From Trematomus loennbergii (taxonomy: Eukaryota > Chordata > Actinopteri > Perciformes > Nototheniidae): a DNA stretch of 64,000 nucleotides. The translations under genes were made by a program, and so were the position numbers. Shown here one piece after another: positions 32,057-45,451 of this stretch (its first letter is position 1; each line of letters opens with the position of its first letter). The notes below the pieces were generated by a model. The model ran no database searches. It was not told the origin of the DNA and saw only the letters and a list, made by a program, of their open reading frames with translations. The stretch lies in contig JAAOOA010000027.1 of the NCBI GenBank assembly GCA_012861695.1, forward strand, positions 18,596,075 to 18,660,074, given 5' to 3'.

Positions 32057-32637
32057 AATAAAACACCTCTTCCCAAAGCGTGACTTCCCTATTGAGGGAG
32101 AGGGGCAGTGGGGCCTAACCTGATTTGGCCAAATATACTAACATGCAGAACATATGGTATTTTGAAAAAGACTAACCATCTATCCAGTTCAAGCTGTCTT
32201 TAAGATGTGACTTTTTTCCCCGTAAAATCGTGACAAACTATTACTTATTAAATTTGACCTCATGCTGCTTGGTTGAAAATGATAGATGAGCATTTACCAA
32301 CAGATCAACGCGCAATCAACCCATACAGGAGATCTCTTTCTACACATTATGTGTTATCACTATAATATCATGTCATTATTTAATGTTGTTTTGTGTGTGT
32401 GTGTGTGTGTGTGTGTACAACGAAGTCTCTTTGAGAGGAAAATTGTCCTCTCCCTTTGAGTTTTTTCAAAGGCTGGGATACATTTTTCCAAATGATCATT
32501 TGTTACCTGGTGACAACATATGGTTATATAACCTTAAAGAACTAACAAAAAATAATTAAGTATTTGCAATGCATAAACATAGAAGATATCACTGTCATAT
32601 TATGATCACTTATTGTAAGTAAGTTTAAGTAAAACTA

Positions 32638-32737
32638 NNNNNNNNNNNNNNNNNNNNNNNNNNNNNNNNNNNNNNNNNNNNNNNNNNNNNNNNNNNNNNN
32701 NNNNNNNNNNNNNNNNNNNNNNNNNNNNNNNNNNNNN
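32638..32737. other. Assembly gap of exactly 100 N
   Basis: One hundred N, the usual placeholder for a scaffold join of unknown size. It separates the transposon-rich left part from the spag9 exons, so adjacency, order and distance across it are unproven. Confidence 0.99.
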
Positions 32738-32835
32738 CAGTTTTAAAACAGTATTTACACTTTTGAAGATATTAGGTTTTATCTTCTGATGTTATGCACC
32801 AAAGATCATAAAGTGTTTGTGTTCCTCCCACGCAG

Positions 32836-35800
32836 ACGGTCAGTGGGATTTAACCAACTACCACCTGTTGGACCTGGGCCGGCCTCACCACTCTATCCGC
32901 TGCATGACGGTGGTCTACGACAAGGTGTGGTGCGGCTACAGGAACAAGATCTACATCATCCAGCCCAAGGCCATGAGGATAGAGGTACAGCTGTCAATAT
33001 ATTACTTAAATCTCACTCAAAACAGAATATTTTGTAACGTTACTTTCATCTAAAATATGTTTTATAGTGACATAAATCAGAAATCCAATCCTACATATAA
33101 CGACACATTCTCATCCTGTCGTGTCTGAGCAGAAGTCATTTGGCGCCCATCCTCGTAAGGAGAGTCAGGTGCGGCAGCTGGCCTGGGTGGGGGACGGTAT
33201 CTGGGTGTCCATCCGACTGGATTCAACGCTACGCTTGTTTCACGCCCACACCTACCAGCACCTCCAGGACGTGGACATCGAGCCCTACGTCAGCAAGATG
33301 TTGGGTACGCACAATTCATTCTGCTTAATAATAATAATAATAATAATAAAGCTTTATTTATATAGCACATTTCATACAACACATGCAGCTCTAAGTGCTT
33401 TACAAAATGACACATCACAAGTTATGTCAGATTCCCCTCAGATTATTTGTGAAGAACTTTACAGGTACATGCAGCAAAATATAACATTTGATCAGGTTAA
33501 TAGACACAAGGAGGTAAAATGCATGATATTAAAATAAATAAATAATGGTTTCTCTCTGACAGATATAAGACACAAGACAACTGAGTCGATGCAACAATAT
33601 AAAAAATTCAAAATATAAAACCCCATAAAACAAAATGAACATATAGGTACAACAGAAATACAAATAAAAAGATTAAGACCTATAAAACAATATAAAGGTG
33701 GGTAAATAATAAAGACTAAAAGAACATTTAAAGTGGGGGGTTGCTAATAAAAAGCTTAACAACTAGTAACGTCTTTAGAAAGCAGCATATGTATATTTCA
33801 GGTACATACAGAATTCTTTCCTCAATATCACATGGAGTGAAACAACTAAGTGTGTGTTCTGTGTGTGTGTGTTGCAGGTACGGGTAAACTGGGCTTCTCC
33901 TTTGTGAGGATCACAGCTCTGATGGTGTCCTGCAGCCGGCTCTGGGTGGGAACAGGAAACGGCGTCATCGTCTCCATCCCGCTGTCTGAAGGTATCGCAC
34001 ACTTGCACCACCCACTCAAGTCGCCCTTAGTTTTCAGAAGGATTTGTTTTAGAGTTAATGTTCAAATAGGTATAAGTATTTACTGAATACACGTGTGTGC
34101 TTTATGAACTGGACTTCCTGTGCAGTTCGACTAAATATCCCTTTCTTTTAAAGAACTTGTTTTCTCTTTTCTTCCAAATGATGTTTGACTTTGATATTTT
34201 GAGACAAAGCTCTTCTTTTTAATTAATTTTAAGTTTTGGCAAAATGTAACAATGAAAATATGTGGCTAGCAGTGTGCTAGTTTGCTTATGCTTATAGAAC
34301 AATGACAGCACATTGACACAAACCTACAAGCAGCTCTGCTCACATCTCTGCTTTGTCTTGTTTTAAGGATAGGAAGTCAGTGTCACGATAAATATGTCTA
34401 TGTGAGTGTGAGTGTGTGTGTGTGTGTGTTTGTGTTTGTGCTTCCTCCCACATATGTCCTTCTTGTATTATATATAATATAATCCTTCGTATCCTGCAGC
34501 CAATAAGACAATGGGAATAGTGCCAAATCGTCCCGGCAGTGCTGTGCGGGTTTACAGTGATGACGGTTCAGACGGTGCCGTGCAGGGCAGCTGTGTGCCA
34601 TACTGCTCCATGGCTCACGCCCAGCTGTGTTTCCACGGACACCGAGATGCTGTCAAGTTCTTTGTCACCGTGCCAGGTAAGCAACAAGTGCAAGTGACAG
34701 AAACTGTGAACAACACTGCATAATTATTAACCATAAACCATTGAAAATTGCCCGCAATGTACATCAGATAAGGTCTTACAAACCAATAGGCAGTTTATTT
34801 ATATTTGTGGAGCTGCATCGATAAATAAATACAAAGAAAATCTGTTATGCAACTATTTTTTTATAATGGTAAATGTGTGCAAGCAAAACTGTTCGTTGCA
34901 ACTTCTCACCTTTTAATCATTTGTGTTTTTAACATTGCACATTAAATATCTATGGGTTTTGCACTTTTGGATCAAACAAGACATTTGAAGACGTTTTCAT
35001 GGATGTGTTTTTTTTTAGCTACTTTGACATTTCATATGATTAAACAAGAAAATATGCACATGAATTGATCATGAAGACAGTTGATCAATTCCAGCATATA
35101 AGCATCTTTATAATGCAAATGATCCTGTCAATGTTTATGCTGTTTATGTTGTAAAAATGGCAGCTGCTTTGTGATTATAGATTCCTCATTACTGTAAAAA
35201 GATAACTTACTTTAATGTCTTTTTTATTAGTGTAATTATTTTTGTTTTTGTGTCACAGGTCAGGCGATGCCCCCTCCCGGCAGTGCAGATTCGGGCTCTG
35301 ATGACCCCCCTCTGAATCCTCGGACACAGCAACCTCTGAGCCCAAAACCTTCCTGTGATGAGTGGAGGAGAAGGGTACATTGACTTCAGAATGGGTGAGT
35401 ATGTCACAGCATTAACGAAGTGTATACACAAGTTGCATTTCCTTTTGGTTTAATCCTAAATTAACGGTTGTATCAGAATCTACTTTAACAATAATGTTTA
35501 CTAGACTTCTTTCTGACTTAAAGGTCACCTATTATGCAAAATCCACTTTTTCATGTCTTTTATACATAAACATGTGTCCCCTCTGTAAAGAGATTCTGAA
35601 AGTTTCCAGAAAAAAGATTCGCTCACTTTTTGTCCTGATCCATTTATATAAAAACCTGTCTGAAAATGAGCTGATCAGATTTTGGACACTTTATGATGTC
35701 ATAACGATTTTGGCTTGTGTAACCATTAGCCAATCACCAACCAATAACCCCCCCCCCCCACCTTATCACTGAATCTCCTCCTAGAGCACCATTGTGTTCT

Positions 35801-36232
35801 TTTTAACCAAATATCTCGCAGAGGGCGTGGGGAGGGCTCCTTATTTTCATCTAAAGTCACAGACAGAGAATCAGCACTTTTGAAACAGGGCTGAAACAGA
35901 GGGGATTATGGGATTCTGCAATGCACGATCTGTTGGTATTTGGAGCCAAACACTTCAGAGACATGTTTTGTATATATCTGAGACCTATAATATATTGATG
36001 AAAAACAGTATAATAGGGGACCTTTAAAGCTAATTTAGCTGGTGCATACTGTAGAGACTACACATCTCCACTGTTATGCCGTTTGATTGACACATCGTCC
36101 TCCTCCCCTCTAGGTGATGAAGGCGGGGAGTTGGACGGTTTATCAGAGCCAGCAGCCAGTCAGCAGTCTCCGCCCACCAAGGTCGAGCGGAGCCACCTCA
36201 TCGTCTGGCAGGTGTCAAACTCTCACGATTGA
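32836..36232 (+). CDS. spag9: spag9 (JIP4), last six coding exons
   Basis: C-terminal part of the JNK-interacting protein 4 scaffold, which ties MAP kinase modules to kinesin/dynein transport of lysosomes and endosomes. Exons: 32836-32984, 33133-33304, 33878-33991, 34500-34676, 35259-35394, 36114-36232. They read [40 protein letters not shown] then [29 protein letters not shown] then [40 protein letters not shown]; and [11 protein letters not shown] near the stop. These form the WD40-like propeller of the JIP3/JIP4 family; ITALMVSC and FRMGDEGG favour JIP4 over JIP3. All phases close except exon 5, which is two bases short: one C seems missing in the run at about 35305-35310 and one G near 35356. 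About 1,000 upstream residues are absent from the window, and the gap lies 98 bases upstream of the first exon. Confidence 0.93.
33325..33780. repeat. Interspersed repeat in a spag9 intron
   Basis: Begins with (TAA)n and AAGCTTTATTTATATAGCAC, then GCTCTAAGTGCTTTACAAAA, a motif pair found in very common teleost interspersed repeats, followed by an A-rich body to about 33720. Confidence 0.55.
35522..36023. mobile_element. TTAA MITE in the last spag9 intron
   Basis: Termini AGGTCACCTATTATGC and TATAATAGGGGACCT are inverted repeats with TTAA on each side (35518-35521, 36024-36027). 502 bp, no coding. Related by its ends and TTTTATACAT block to the element at 49066. Confidence 0.8.
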
Positions 36233-37806
36233 AGAAATAATAATCACAGACTGTTGGGCCGGCCACCGAACCCCTGCATGTCCTCCTCCAAGTTTTTAAT
36301 TTGATATTACTGATTGTTTTTAATGCCTGAGTAGTTGAATACTTTGTAAAAAAAAAATATTTTTAGTCCATGTTTTGTACAGTTTATTCTTTATGAATTT
36401 GAATGAGTTGTGGTGAGGTGTTAACTTAAGGAATCCGTCCGAGTGTTCCCTGCTGCTGGGTCGCATGTTGGAAAAGCCAGTGCACCCTGGGAAAAAGCTG
36501 AGTTGGCGCAAAGAAAGCGATGAGCATAGTTTGATCAGGTAATGAATGGAAGTTGTTTGTTTCCAAAATGTTAAAAAGGGATCGATATGGAAAGTAAAAG
36601 GGAAAAGCGCTTTAAAAAAAAAAGGGAGAAGAAAGTTGAACTGAAGTATATTTTATATTGAACACATAGAATTTTACATTTGTAAAACATTGTCTGTGTG
36701 AGCTTCAGGTGTGTGTGTGTATGCATTCAATGAGCATTTTTATTATCTTAACCATTACGGCTGGGCGTCAAAATATGTTCCCTTCAAGGTGTGTTTCTAA
36801 GGCTGATTACTCTACTGTGATTACTAGAAAGCAGCCTGCACGTACCAGTGGTAAATTAAATGTGCTTTTGGTCAGCAAAAGTGCTTAAACATCTTGAGAG
36901 GTCGTATTAATATTGAATGAAACCAAGTCCTATTGGCCACTGGTTTGTTTTTAATCACCTAAATAATGTCTTAGCAGTTTGGGCACTGCTACTGAAAACA
37001 ATAACCATCTCACTGTAGCGCAGGTTAGCATTAGCCTGCATGGGGGAAACCATTTCAAACTATACTCCTGTTTGTCGTGTTAGGGAAAATCTGTCCGTGC
37101 CACCAGCTTGGTGCTTCAACTCATTGGCACTTTAAAATGTAAGTTGATGTTTGGAAGAACACTCATAGTTTTGTACTCTATAAACCACTATGTTCTAATC
37201 ATGTGAAGGAAACAAATGTAAAAACTTGTAGCACCCCAGTACCCAAAGGACGAAAGAAGAAGCACCGTGAAACTGACTTATTATTTTATTCATCATTCCA
37301 ACCTAAAACGTATTCAATAATTTAAGGGTGTGTTTTCAGGGTGTCATTTTACTGGGAAATAAGCTTGAATAATGAAATCTGACTAAACATTTTTTGTGTG
37401 GCACCTTCTAACGGACATGCGCACAGCACTAAAGGGAGACTTCCTGATTGCTTCATCATTCCTTGTTTTGTTACAAATGCATTTGAAGGACTGGAAGGCA
37501 ATTCCTTGTTTGTGTTTTGTATTAATGCGTAAGACACTTTTATTTGCAAGATGTCAATATTAAGCAGGTGTTTTAATTTGTTTTTATATCTTAAATTGGA
37601 CCAAGATTGGTCTTCAGTCCATTTTAAAATAGTAACTTTCTATTTTGTTGTTGCCATTCCAGTATTTATTTCCTTTGTTGACGAGCCTACCTTGGTTCAG
37701 AATGTAACTTTCTACATGAGCAAAATAGGCTATTGTAAAAAATAATAGTCGGATGGGTTTGAGTGATTGTTAATAATGGACAAATAAACAATATCAATGT
37801 AATCAT
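36233..37806 (+). other. spag9: Probable spag9 3' UTR
   Basis: No gene is seen after the stop. The first AATAAA in a suitable position that I noted is at 37783-37788 (ACAAATAAACAATATC), which would give a 3' UTR of about 1.55 kb. The true cleavage site cannot be told from sequence alone. Confidence 0.45.
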
Positions 37807-38379
37807 GTTGGACATTTTTGACAAACCATGACATAAAGTGTGCAAACAATAGTTTTCCGATCAAGATTCATGTACTATGCATGTTTTGTTTTTGTGTATT
37901 TTTTTAAAAAGAGGACACTGCTATGTTTTCAGCTCAGTCTGTTTATTGCCACCGTTTTGGGTGGGGTGTGTGTTTGTGTGTACAGTACATGTGTACATGT
38001 AGGAGTTTGAACGCAGGACACAATTTCCAGTGTGTGTGTTTGATTTTGAAATGTGCGGTGTATGTGTGCTCACTGTTTGTCCATCTGTAATACTCCAGAG
38101 ACTGGTCACACTAACCTGGTGCCTCTCTGGACGCCATAACAGTGATTCCTCCTGGTCAATGTTTGCTTAAACAGCATCATAGCCTTATTTTTAACAATCT
38201 ATTAAACTCAGTTTCATGGAGACATTTCTGTTATCATGTGTTTCATTGAAGAAAAAAATACCGTTACCACGGAGTGGGTAAGTGTGTCGAAGGTGAAATG
38301 TTATGTTTGTTCTCAGGTTCATACTTTACATGTTTGAATGTTCACAAACCAGAGGCCTGCGTCAACACAGTCATACTAT

Positions 38380-38765
38380 CTGATATACTTTACTGTGGCA
38401 TACTATGCTATGCGTTCTTTATGAAGTTTTTTGACATACTATAAAAAAATGTTTGGGCATTTTAATGGCTTTTTTATGGGACAATTTACATATTTGAGGT
38501 TCAGGTTTAGTTTATCTACACCCGTAGGCAGATAAAAGACAAGGGATCCATTGTGGCACACATTTGAATAACAACACGACAACAAACCTTTCTGGCCGGT
38601 CGCAGTGTGCAGATTCACCCTTATTTATTATTATTTTATGAACTTTAATGAAATACTGTGGCTTTTTATGGCTTACTATACCATAGCCTTTTATATGGAT
38701 TTTTTTTTATAAAAAACAATATGACTTTTTTATAGAATACTATACTATGACATGACTGTTGGTTA
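38380..38765. repeat. CATACTATACTATGAC-type degenerate repeat
   Basis: Motifs GGCATACTATGCTATG, GACATACTATA, TTACTATACCATAGCC and GAATACTATACTATGACAT alternate with GCTTTTTTATGG runs. The same word family occurs in each palindrome arm near the core. Confidence 0.55.
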
Positions 38766-41285
38766 TTGGTAGGCGCTCCAGAAACCCAAAATGTATCTGC
38801 ACAAACACATGTGAGTTGAAATTGTATTTTTTAATCAACTATAAGTCTATAACATTAGTAATGAGGTCTTATGAACACAATATTTAGTGTTTTTATCTTT
38901 TTTTAAAGGTTTTAATTTGGCGGAGCTCTATTGGTGCTTTCTTGCACCAATCAAGATTTGATTCAGATTGAAGCCATCTACCGAATGTTAAGCATTTAAT
39001 ATATACTACCTTTACAGACAAAGAATCACAATATGGTAAACTTATGACATTTCATCATAAAAGGAAAAGTTGAACATTCCACTGTTCTTCCTTCAATACA
39101 TCCTCTGTAACTGGATATGTATGCGATTTACTGGGTGTCTTATGTGCTTATCTGAAGAAATATTTGTGACACTGTAACTAAAATCCATCCCACTACCTAC
39201 TGTACAGGCCTAAGGACGAATACTCAGTTCAGATTTTAACTCATTGCTTAAACTGACAAGTCACATTGTAATGCTAACAATTTAAAAACACAAGAAATGT
39301 ACCCATATCACCAGCGGATGGTGCTATAGGTTCATTTTCCAAAATTGAGTGTCCTCTCAGTTCCACAGCAGTCACATTCGGATAAGATTATCATCTCGGT
39401 AACAAAGGACATAATGCCTTTTGTGGAATGTCAGGCTTCATCGTTGACCAAGCTTTTATGATTATATGCTTTGTTCCATCATCTCGTTACAGCTTAAGTA
39501 AACTCATGTGATTATTAGGTTACACAACAATCAAAGAATTAGTACAATGAATGAAACTTCCACGATATATGTTCAACATTTGCTCTCAATATTCAATAGA
39601 GCATATATAAACTGTTTAAATAAGATATGCTTGTTGCTGCCCAGGATGAGGAAACACTGCTGCTAAATTGAAGGTGGCAACACGAACATATTGTCCCAGT
39701 CAAATACACTGTGCTGTGCTCATCTTTTCTTCAGCCGGTAGGAGGCTGTGTCGCTCAATGCTGCTGTAAGATGCAGCATCACCCCACATAACAGTTTCCA
39801 TCAAATTACATCACAGCGTAAAGCCCACCTCCGTCCCTCCATCCCACCTCACCCACTCCTCCTCCGCCATGCGTGGGCTGGCGGTGAGGCCTGTACACGC
39901 ATACAAAGAGCTTTCTGACGTCACAGAGTGAGTTGCAGTCCAGATGAGGGATTCTTGAGACTCTAACATGCCAGGCATGTGCTGCATTTCAGCTTGGATG
40001 GAAGAACTGATCCTAACTTCCTGTATATGTGTCTGATGGAGGGGAAGGGGACAAAAAGTACTTTCAGTTACAGATTGTAGATCAATTTTTAAACAGGAGT
40101 TTGAAAGCCTCGGCTGATGTTGCCGTCTTTAGATTCAAAGGCAGGAGACCTACAGTTTGGATGATCCATTTTATAAAGATGAAGCAGCGAGATTCAACTT
40201 TTATGGCTACATTAATGTTGCAGGGATAACAAAAACAAGTTTAAAATTGCTGTGTCGCTGCTCTTTATGCTAACTGTTTAGCATGGAGCTTTACAGGGAC
40301 ACAGATAACAGTAACATGTGCCAAACAGGCCCCAATATGTGGAGGAGAGTTAAACTGTTACTCCCTGATGCCCTCTGTGTGTCACCCTCTGTCTTCAGAT
40401 CCATAAAGCCTCGTCAAAGAAAAACTATTATGAGGAGCCTTGCTCTCTGTTGCTCAAAAAAACCATACTTCACTCATCACGAGGAGGTCCCTTTTGTGTT
40501 CTTTCTTATTTTGATGAAATGGGAGTTCTCATCTATGGTTCTTAGCTTGGTACACATCAGTGACATGAAGAGAACTTCAAGGAGAACAGGAACTTTTCTC
40601 CAGAAGAAAAGAAGAATGAGTTGTTTCTCTCATAACATGTTGTGTTCTGACAAAAAGCACCTTTATGAAAGTTTTAATGATGTGCAGTTTGTTTATTTTC
40701 AAGGAGGCTGTATTCTTAAATAGCTGTGTAGCAGTTTGTTGAGTCTTTTTGGCTAGTGGTTAAGCAGGCTGGGTGAAAGCAAAGTGGGGAAGGTGAGAAA
40801 TCCAAGAGGTCTATAAACAGTTGTTGAAACGAAAATGGAAAGGATGAAGTTAAAAGAGAGAGGGGCCCAGCAGATTACACTGGAGTGGAACATATATACA
40901 TATTATCAGGACTCCCCCCTACAGGGAGTGCAGCTGGAAGGCTTGGTCAACAACACGTACGTACGTGCGTGCGTGCGTGCGTGCGTGCGTGCGTTACATT
41001 TACCCAGACTCAAAAGTATTCTTTCTGCAGGCTTGAGGAGAGAGATAGTAGTTATTAATTATTTGGTACATTTGAATTAAAACATGTTCATAAGTCATGA
41101 ATATTAATGTATATGTAACTTTCTGAACGCAGTCAAGGCTCTTCTTCCTGTGTTTACATTTCCAGATAGCCCTCTGCTGCTTGTTATAGATACAGCAGCT
41201 ACAGCAGCACAAAGTCACATTACTGCTACACCAACAGAGTGAAGCTTTTTAATCTGGAAGATTATAATATTACAAATGTGTTTCT
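38766..41285. other. Non-coding stretch, no gene recognised
   Basis: The longest frame (40283-40723, 146 codons) has biased, unstructured content and no splice or family support. An alternating (ACGT/GTGC)n run lies at about 40957-40993. Confidence 0.5.
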
Positions 41286-41289
41286 TTAA

Positions 41290-42024
<735 letters not shown>

Positions 42025-44240
42025 TTAACATCCAAAAAATGACAGAAAATTAGCTTGAATGGCCTTTAACTCTTTAAGCCACAATGTCCTTACAAATAGC
42101 ATTGGTGTATTTTCCTTTAGAAGACAACAGAACAGTCTGTGTCTACAGTGTGTGCCTTTGACCATAAATGTGTGTCCAAGTGTGTGTGCACCTATGATGG
42201 CGTGTATGATTTAAAAGCTTCCCCCGGCCCCGGTGAGAGCGCCCTTGGCCCTCCCATGGAGGTGCGCAGTATTTCACCGTGATGGGCTGGGCTAAGCATT
42301 ATCTGAGCCAATGCAGCACAGCAACACAGGCTTCTCAGAACGTGCTTTGCACACCGTCAACACAACGCCAGCCCGCAGGTGAAGTCTCATCACCGCTGAA
42401 ATCTCATTAGCTGAAAATAAAAGTAGACAGGCGAAATGGGCTGTTGGCTGAGGTGTTTGTGTCAAGGCCTATTTATAGCAAATGACTAAAGTGCTGAGGG
42501 TACTGAAAGTGGGGACACAGTTTAGTGAGACACCATGTGCTAGCAGTGAGGCAGAGGTTATACCTGTATATGGGTGCAAGCCAGTCAGATCCTCGTCCTC
42601 TTTCTTCCTCTCTCTCTCCTTCTCCTTTACTATATTTAGGTACAGCTTTTGTAGTGTGCGGTCTACCCTTGTTTGCAGAATGGGAGGAAACCTGAATCTT
42701 ATGTCCACCCTGCTGCCCTCTTTCTTTCTGCTGAATTTGGACTTTAGATGTTAGAAATGGGTCGTTTTTCCCAGCATTTGTAACTGGGTGCATGTTTTGC
42801 ATCCACATATGTAGAAGAAGAAAAAAACATATTAGGGAAGTAGTAATAAGAGTTTAAATATCGTATATGTTTAATAATTTAGCATCTGCAGTATGTGTGT
42901 GCCGCTCTTTAAATACTTGTGTGTTTGTGAGTGACATCACTGCCCAGCAAGACACGACAGTCGGCCACAAGCAGCAGGAAGATGTGGGTAATATTACCCA
43001 CACCCCTCCTCTATTTATCCCCTCTGCCCCAAGGGTCTGGTTACTTTTTCATCGGTGACGTAGCCCTGATGCTCTCCTCCTCCCTCTCTGTCATTTATTT
43101 TTGCACTGTTGTGTTTCTGCATGCAGGCAGCCACTGGAGGATTTTCGTCGAATGAGTCACTCTCAGCTTCTCTTTTGAATTGTATGATTCATAGGCATGG
43201 TATGTATGAAGAGGCACGTACAGCTGTCATGAACAATGCCTGACAATAATCACACTTTTGCTATCCAGCTTTATATCTAACAAATCATACACTTCTTGGT
43301 GTAGGGTAGGATTTTGCTTTTAAGCATGAGTACATTAATGGATAACCAAGATGCACCCTAGTTATGCCAAAATAAATGTTTAGTATATCCAAACGAATAC
43401 ATTTGTCAAATAAATGTGCATTCTTGCTGTAGAAAAGGAAGATCAAAAGGACTACACTGCCTGATTTATAAATAGCGATGTATCCACTAGCCGTTAGCTT
43501 AGCAAAAATACTTAAAACAGAGAGAAAAGCTCTGTCCAAAATGTACCTGCTAGCAACTCTCATTATGTAGCATAATGCCATCACACAAACAGGGAAAGTA
43601 AATAACCCTTTTTGATTTGAAAAAGAGTAGGTTAGGTCCAATCCTTTGGATTTAATTCCAAAGATAACATGACAAAGTCAAACTGCATCTTTCTATAAAG
43701 TAATGGACAAGTTCAACTTGTTTGACTTGTCAAGTTGGTGTAACACTAAATTCTACGCTCAGATAATTTCCTGTGAAATGGAAATATATGGGTTGTGCTT
43801 CTGCATAAGGTACTGTATGTGAATAATTAAGCCGTTGACATACAGGTGACTCACAATGTGCCCAGCGGTGCGAGGCTGCACTTCCTGCTCATGTCCCTGA
43901 TGTCTATCCTCCCTCGATCTCCACCAAACTCCTCCACTTCTCTTTCAGGCTGTTCCACAACACCCTCTCCTTGTCGTCTTTCATCATCCTCCATCTCCTC
44001 CATCTCCTCCAGCTCTCCAGGATCCTTTAGACCCCCACAGAGAGGTCTCACTGTTGGGCTACATCCTAGCTTTTGATCCCTCAGTGTTGTATTTGATGAA
44101 GCTCCACCCGGGCTCTGAGCTGCACTGACCTTTCCCATGGGCCCTCCCATGCCACGCTCATCTGAAGACCCTGGAGAGAAGCCCATGGAAATATTGACAT
44201 ATCCTATCATTCAAAGGCAGCTGACAGATCTTGTTATGTG

Positions 44241-44241
<1 letters not shown>

Positions 44242-44328
<87 letters not shown>
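44242..44328 (+). repeat. (GT)n microsatellite with one interruption
   Basis: GT repeat interrupted by GGT near 44277, ending in TGCGACATG. Confidence 0.97.
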
Positions 44329-44331
<3 letters not shown>

Positions 44332-45400
44332 CATGTGCGACGTGTGAATATGTTGCTAGTGACCTGCAGCCAACAGATGGAGGGGTCTGTTTCGAAGTGA
44401 TGCATTGCTGATTAATACTGATTAGTCTGGATCTCACTGACGTTTTTTCCCCATGGTCTTAAATCTCTAAATGCTGGTTGATTCATTGGCTCCGTGGATG
44501 AAAGGTTAATTAATACGACTAATGTATGTAGGGCTACATTTGTAATATACAATTAAAACATTTCCAGCTAAAAATGACCTTTAATGATGTACCTTGATTA
44601 TATGTGCTTTATCTTGGTGACTCAGAAGGATACCACACGCAGAGTCAGTTAATGCTTGTCAAAAACAGGAGGTCCATAGAAGAATCAATTAGCAGTGTAA
44701 AAAGTCTGTTTCATGTTCTCCAATAATCAGTTTAAAACATACTGCATGATCAATTATAGATGGATATAATTCAGTGAATGTAAAGCTCATATAAAAAGTG
44801 CTCGAGGGAAAGACTATTCACACATTTTCTCAACTGAGTTCTGGCACAATTAAGAGTAATTATTACAATTTCTATATCATGATTTCTGTTTTCTGATATA
44901 CATTATTTTAACATGCAAATCTATATTTGAACATAGTGCAAAGTGAGACATCAGGCATGTTGATTCTGGTTAATGATACTGTGCTCTGTAGGGGCTGTTT
45001 ATTCAGTAGAACGTGTTGATAAGTGAAGTAGTGATTATGTGTGCCCCAACTAAATGTACCCTTTTTGCTGCCAGGACACAGAGGGATAAGCAAACCATGA
45101 TGTCAAGGTTACTGTAAGACAAAAACATAACAACATTCCCTTAAATATTTTTCTTCTTTTATCCGTTTTATGTAAAAACGTTTGGTGTATTTAATGTTAT
45201 GATGTTAAATTACCCTCCAGGGCTCATCTTAGGTCGCTTACATTAGATGTTTTCTTCTTGTGTGCACTAAATGTATTGCATAACAGATTTCCTGTTGTGA
45301 AATGTGTCTTTCATAAGAGCTGTGATGGATGTTTAATTTAGCTGGTGCAAAAAAAAATACATTTTGAGAATCACATTTCTACAGAGTAAGAGGAGAAGAT

Positions 45401-45451
45401 GGTGCCTTTGTACTTACAGTACTCTGTATATATGGTAAGAACAAAGGCACC
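45401..45451 (+). other. Candidate small-RNA-like hairpin
   Basis: GGTGCCTTTGT (45401-45411) pairs with ACAAAGGCACC (45441-45451), then TTAC pairs with GTAA after a 2-base internal loop, leaving a terminal loop of about 15 bases. Length and shape are near a small pre-miRNA but the stem is short. I do not recognise a known miRNA. Confidence 0.25.

Larger units (their letters stand above)
29745..32440 (+). mobile_element. Diverged, rearranged single-arm copy of the palindromic element
   Basis: Starts TAGTAGTGTTACCAATCC, resembling the arm terminus, and follows the left-arm order on the plus strand: CATTAGTATGCATAAAAAAG, ATGCTAATGAGCCCC, a short basic frame at 31080, the body block at 31345-31730 (as 17700-18090), and the exon-like block at 31887 (as 20228), to about 32285. 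Large parts are missing, including the Cys/His frame and the minisatellite. Two stretches (about 30540-30760 and 32300-32440) repeat each other around a (GT)n run. No inverted partner is seen before the assembly gap. Divergence is plainly higher than between the two palindrome arms. Confidence 0.75.

Noticed and set aside
40283..40723. A 146-codon frame downstream of spag9
   Set aside because: No family motif, splice context or poly(A) signal; composition is that of surrounding non-coding DNA.
43851..44210. Minus-strand frame rich in Glu, Gly and Ser
   Set aside because: Low-complexity product of CTCCTCCAT-type repeats; no other support.
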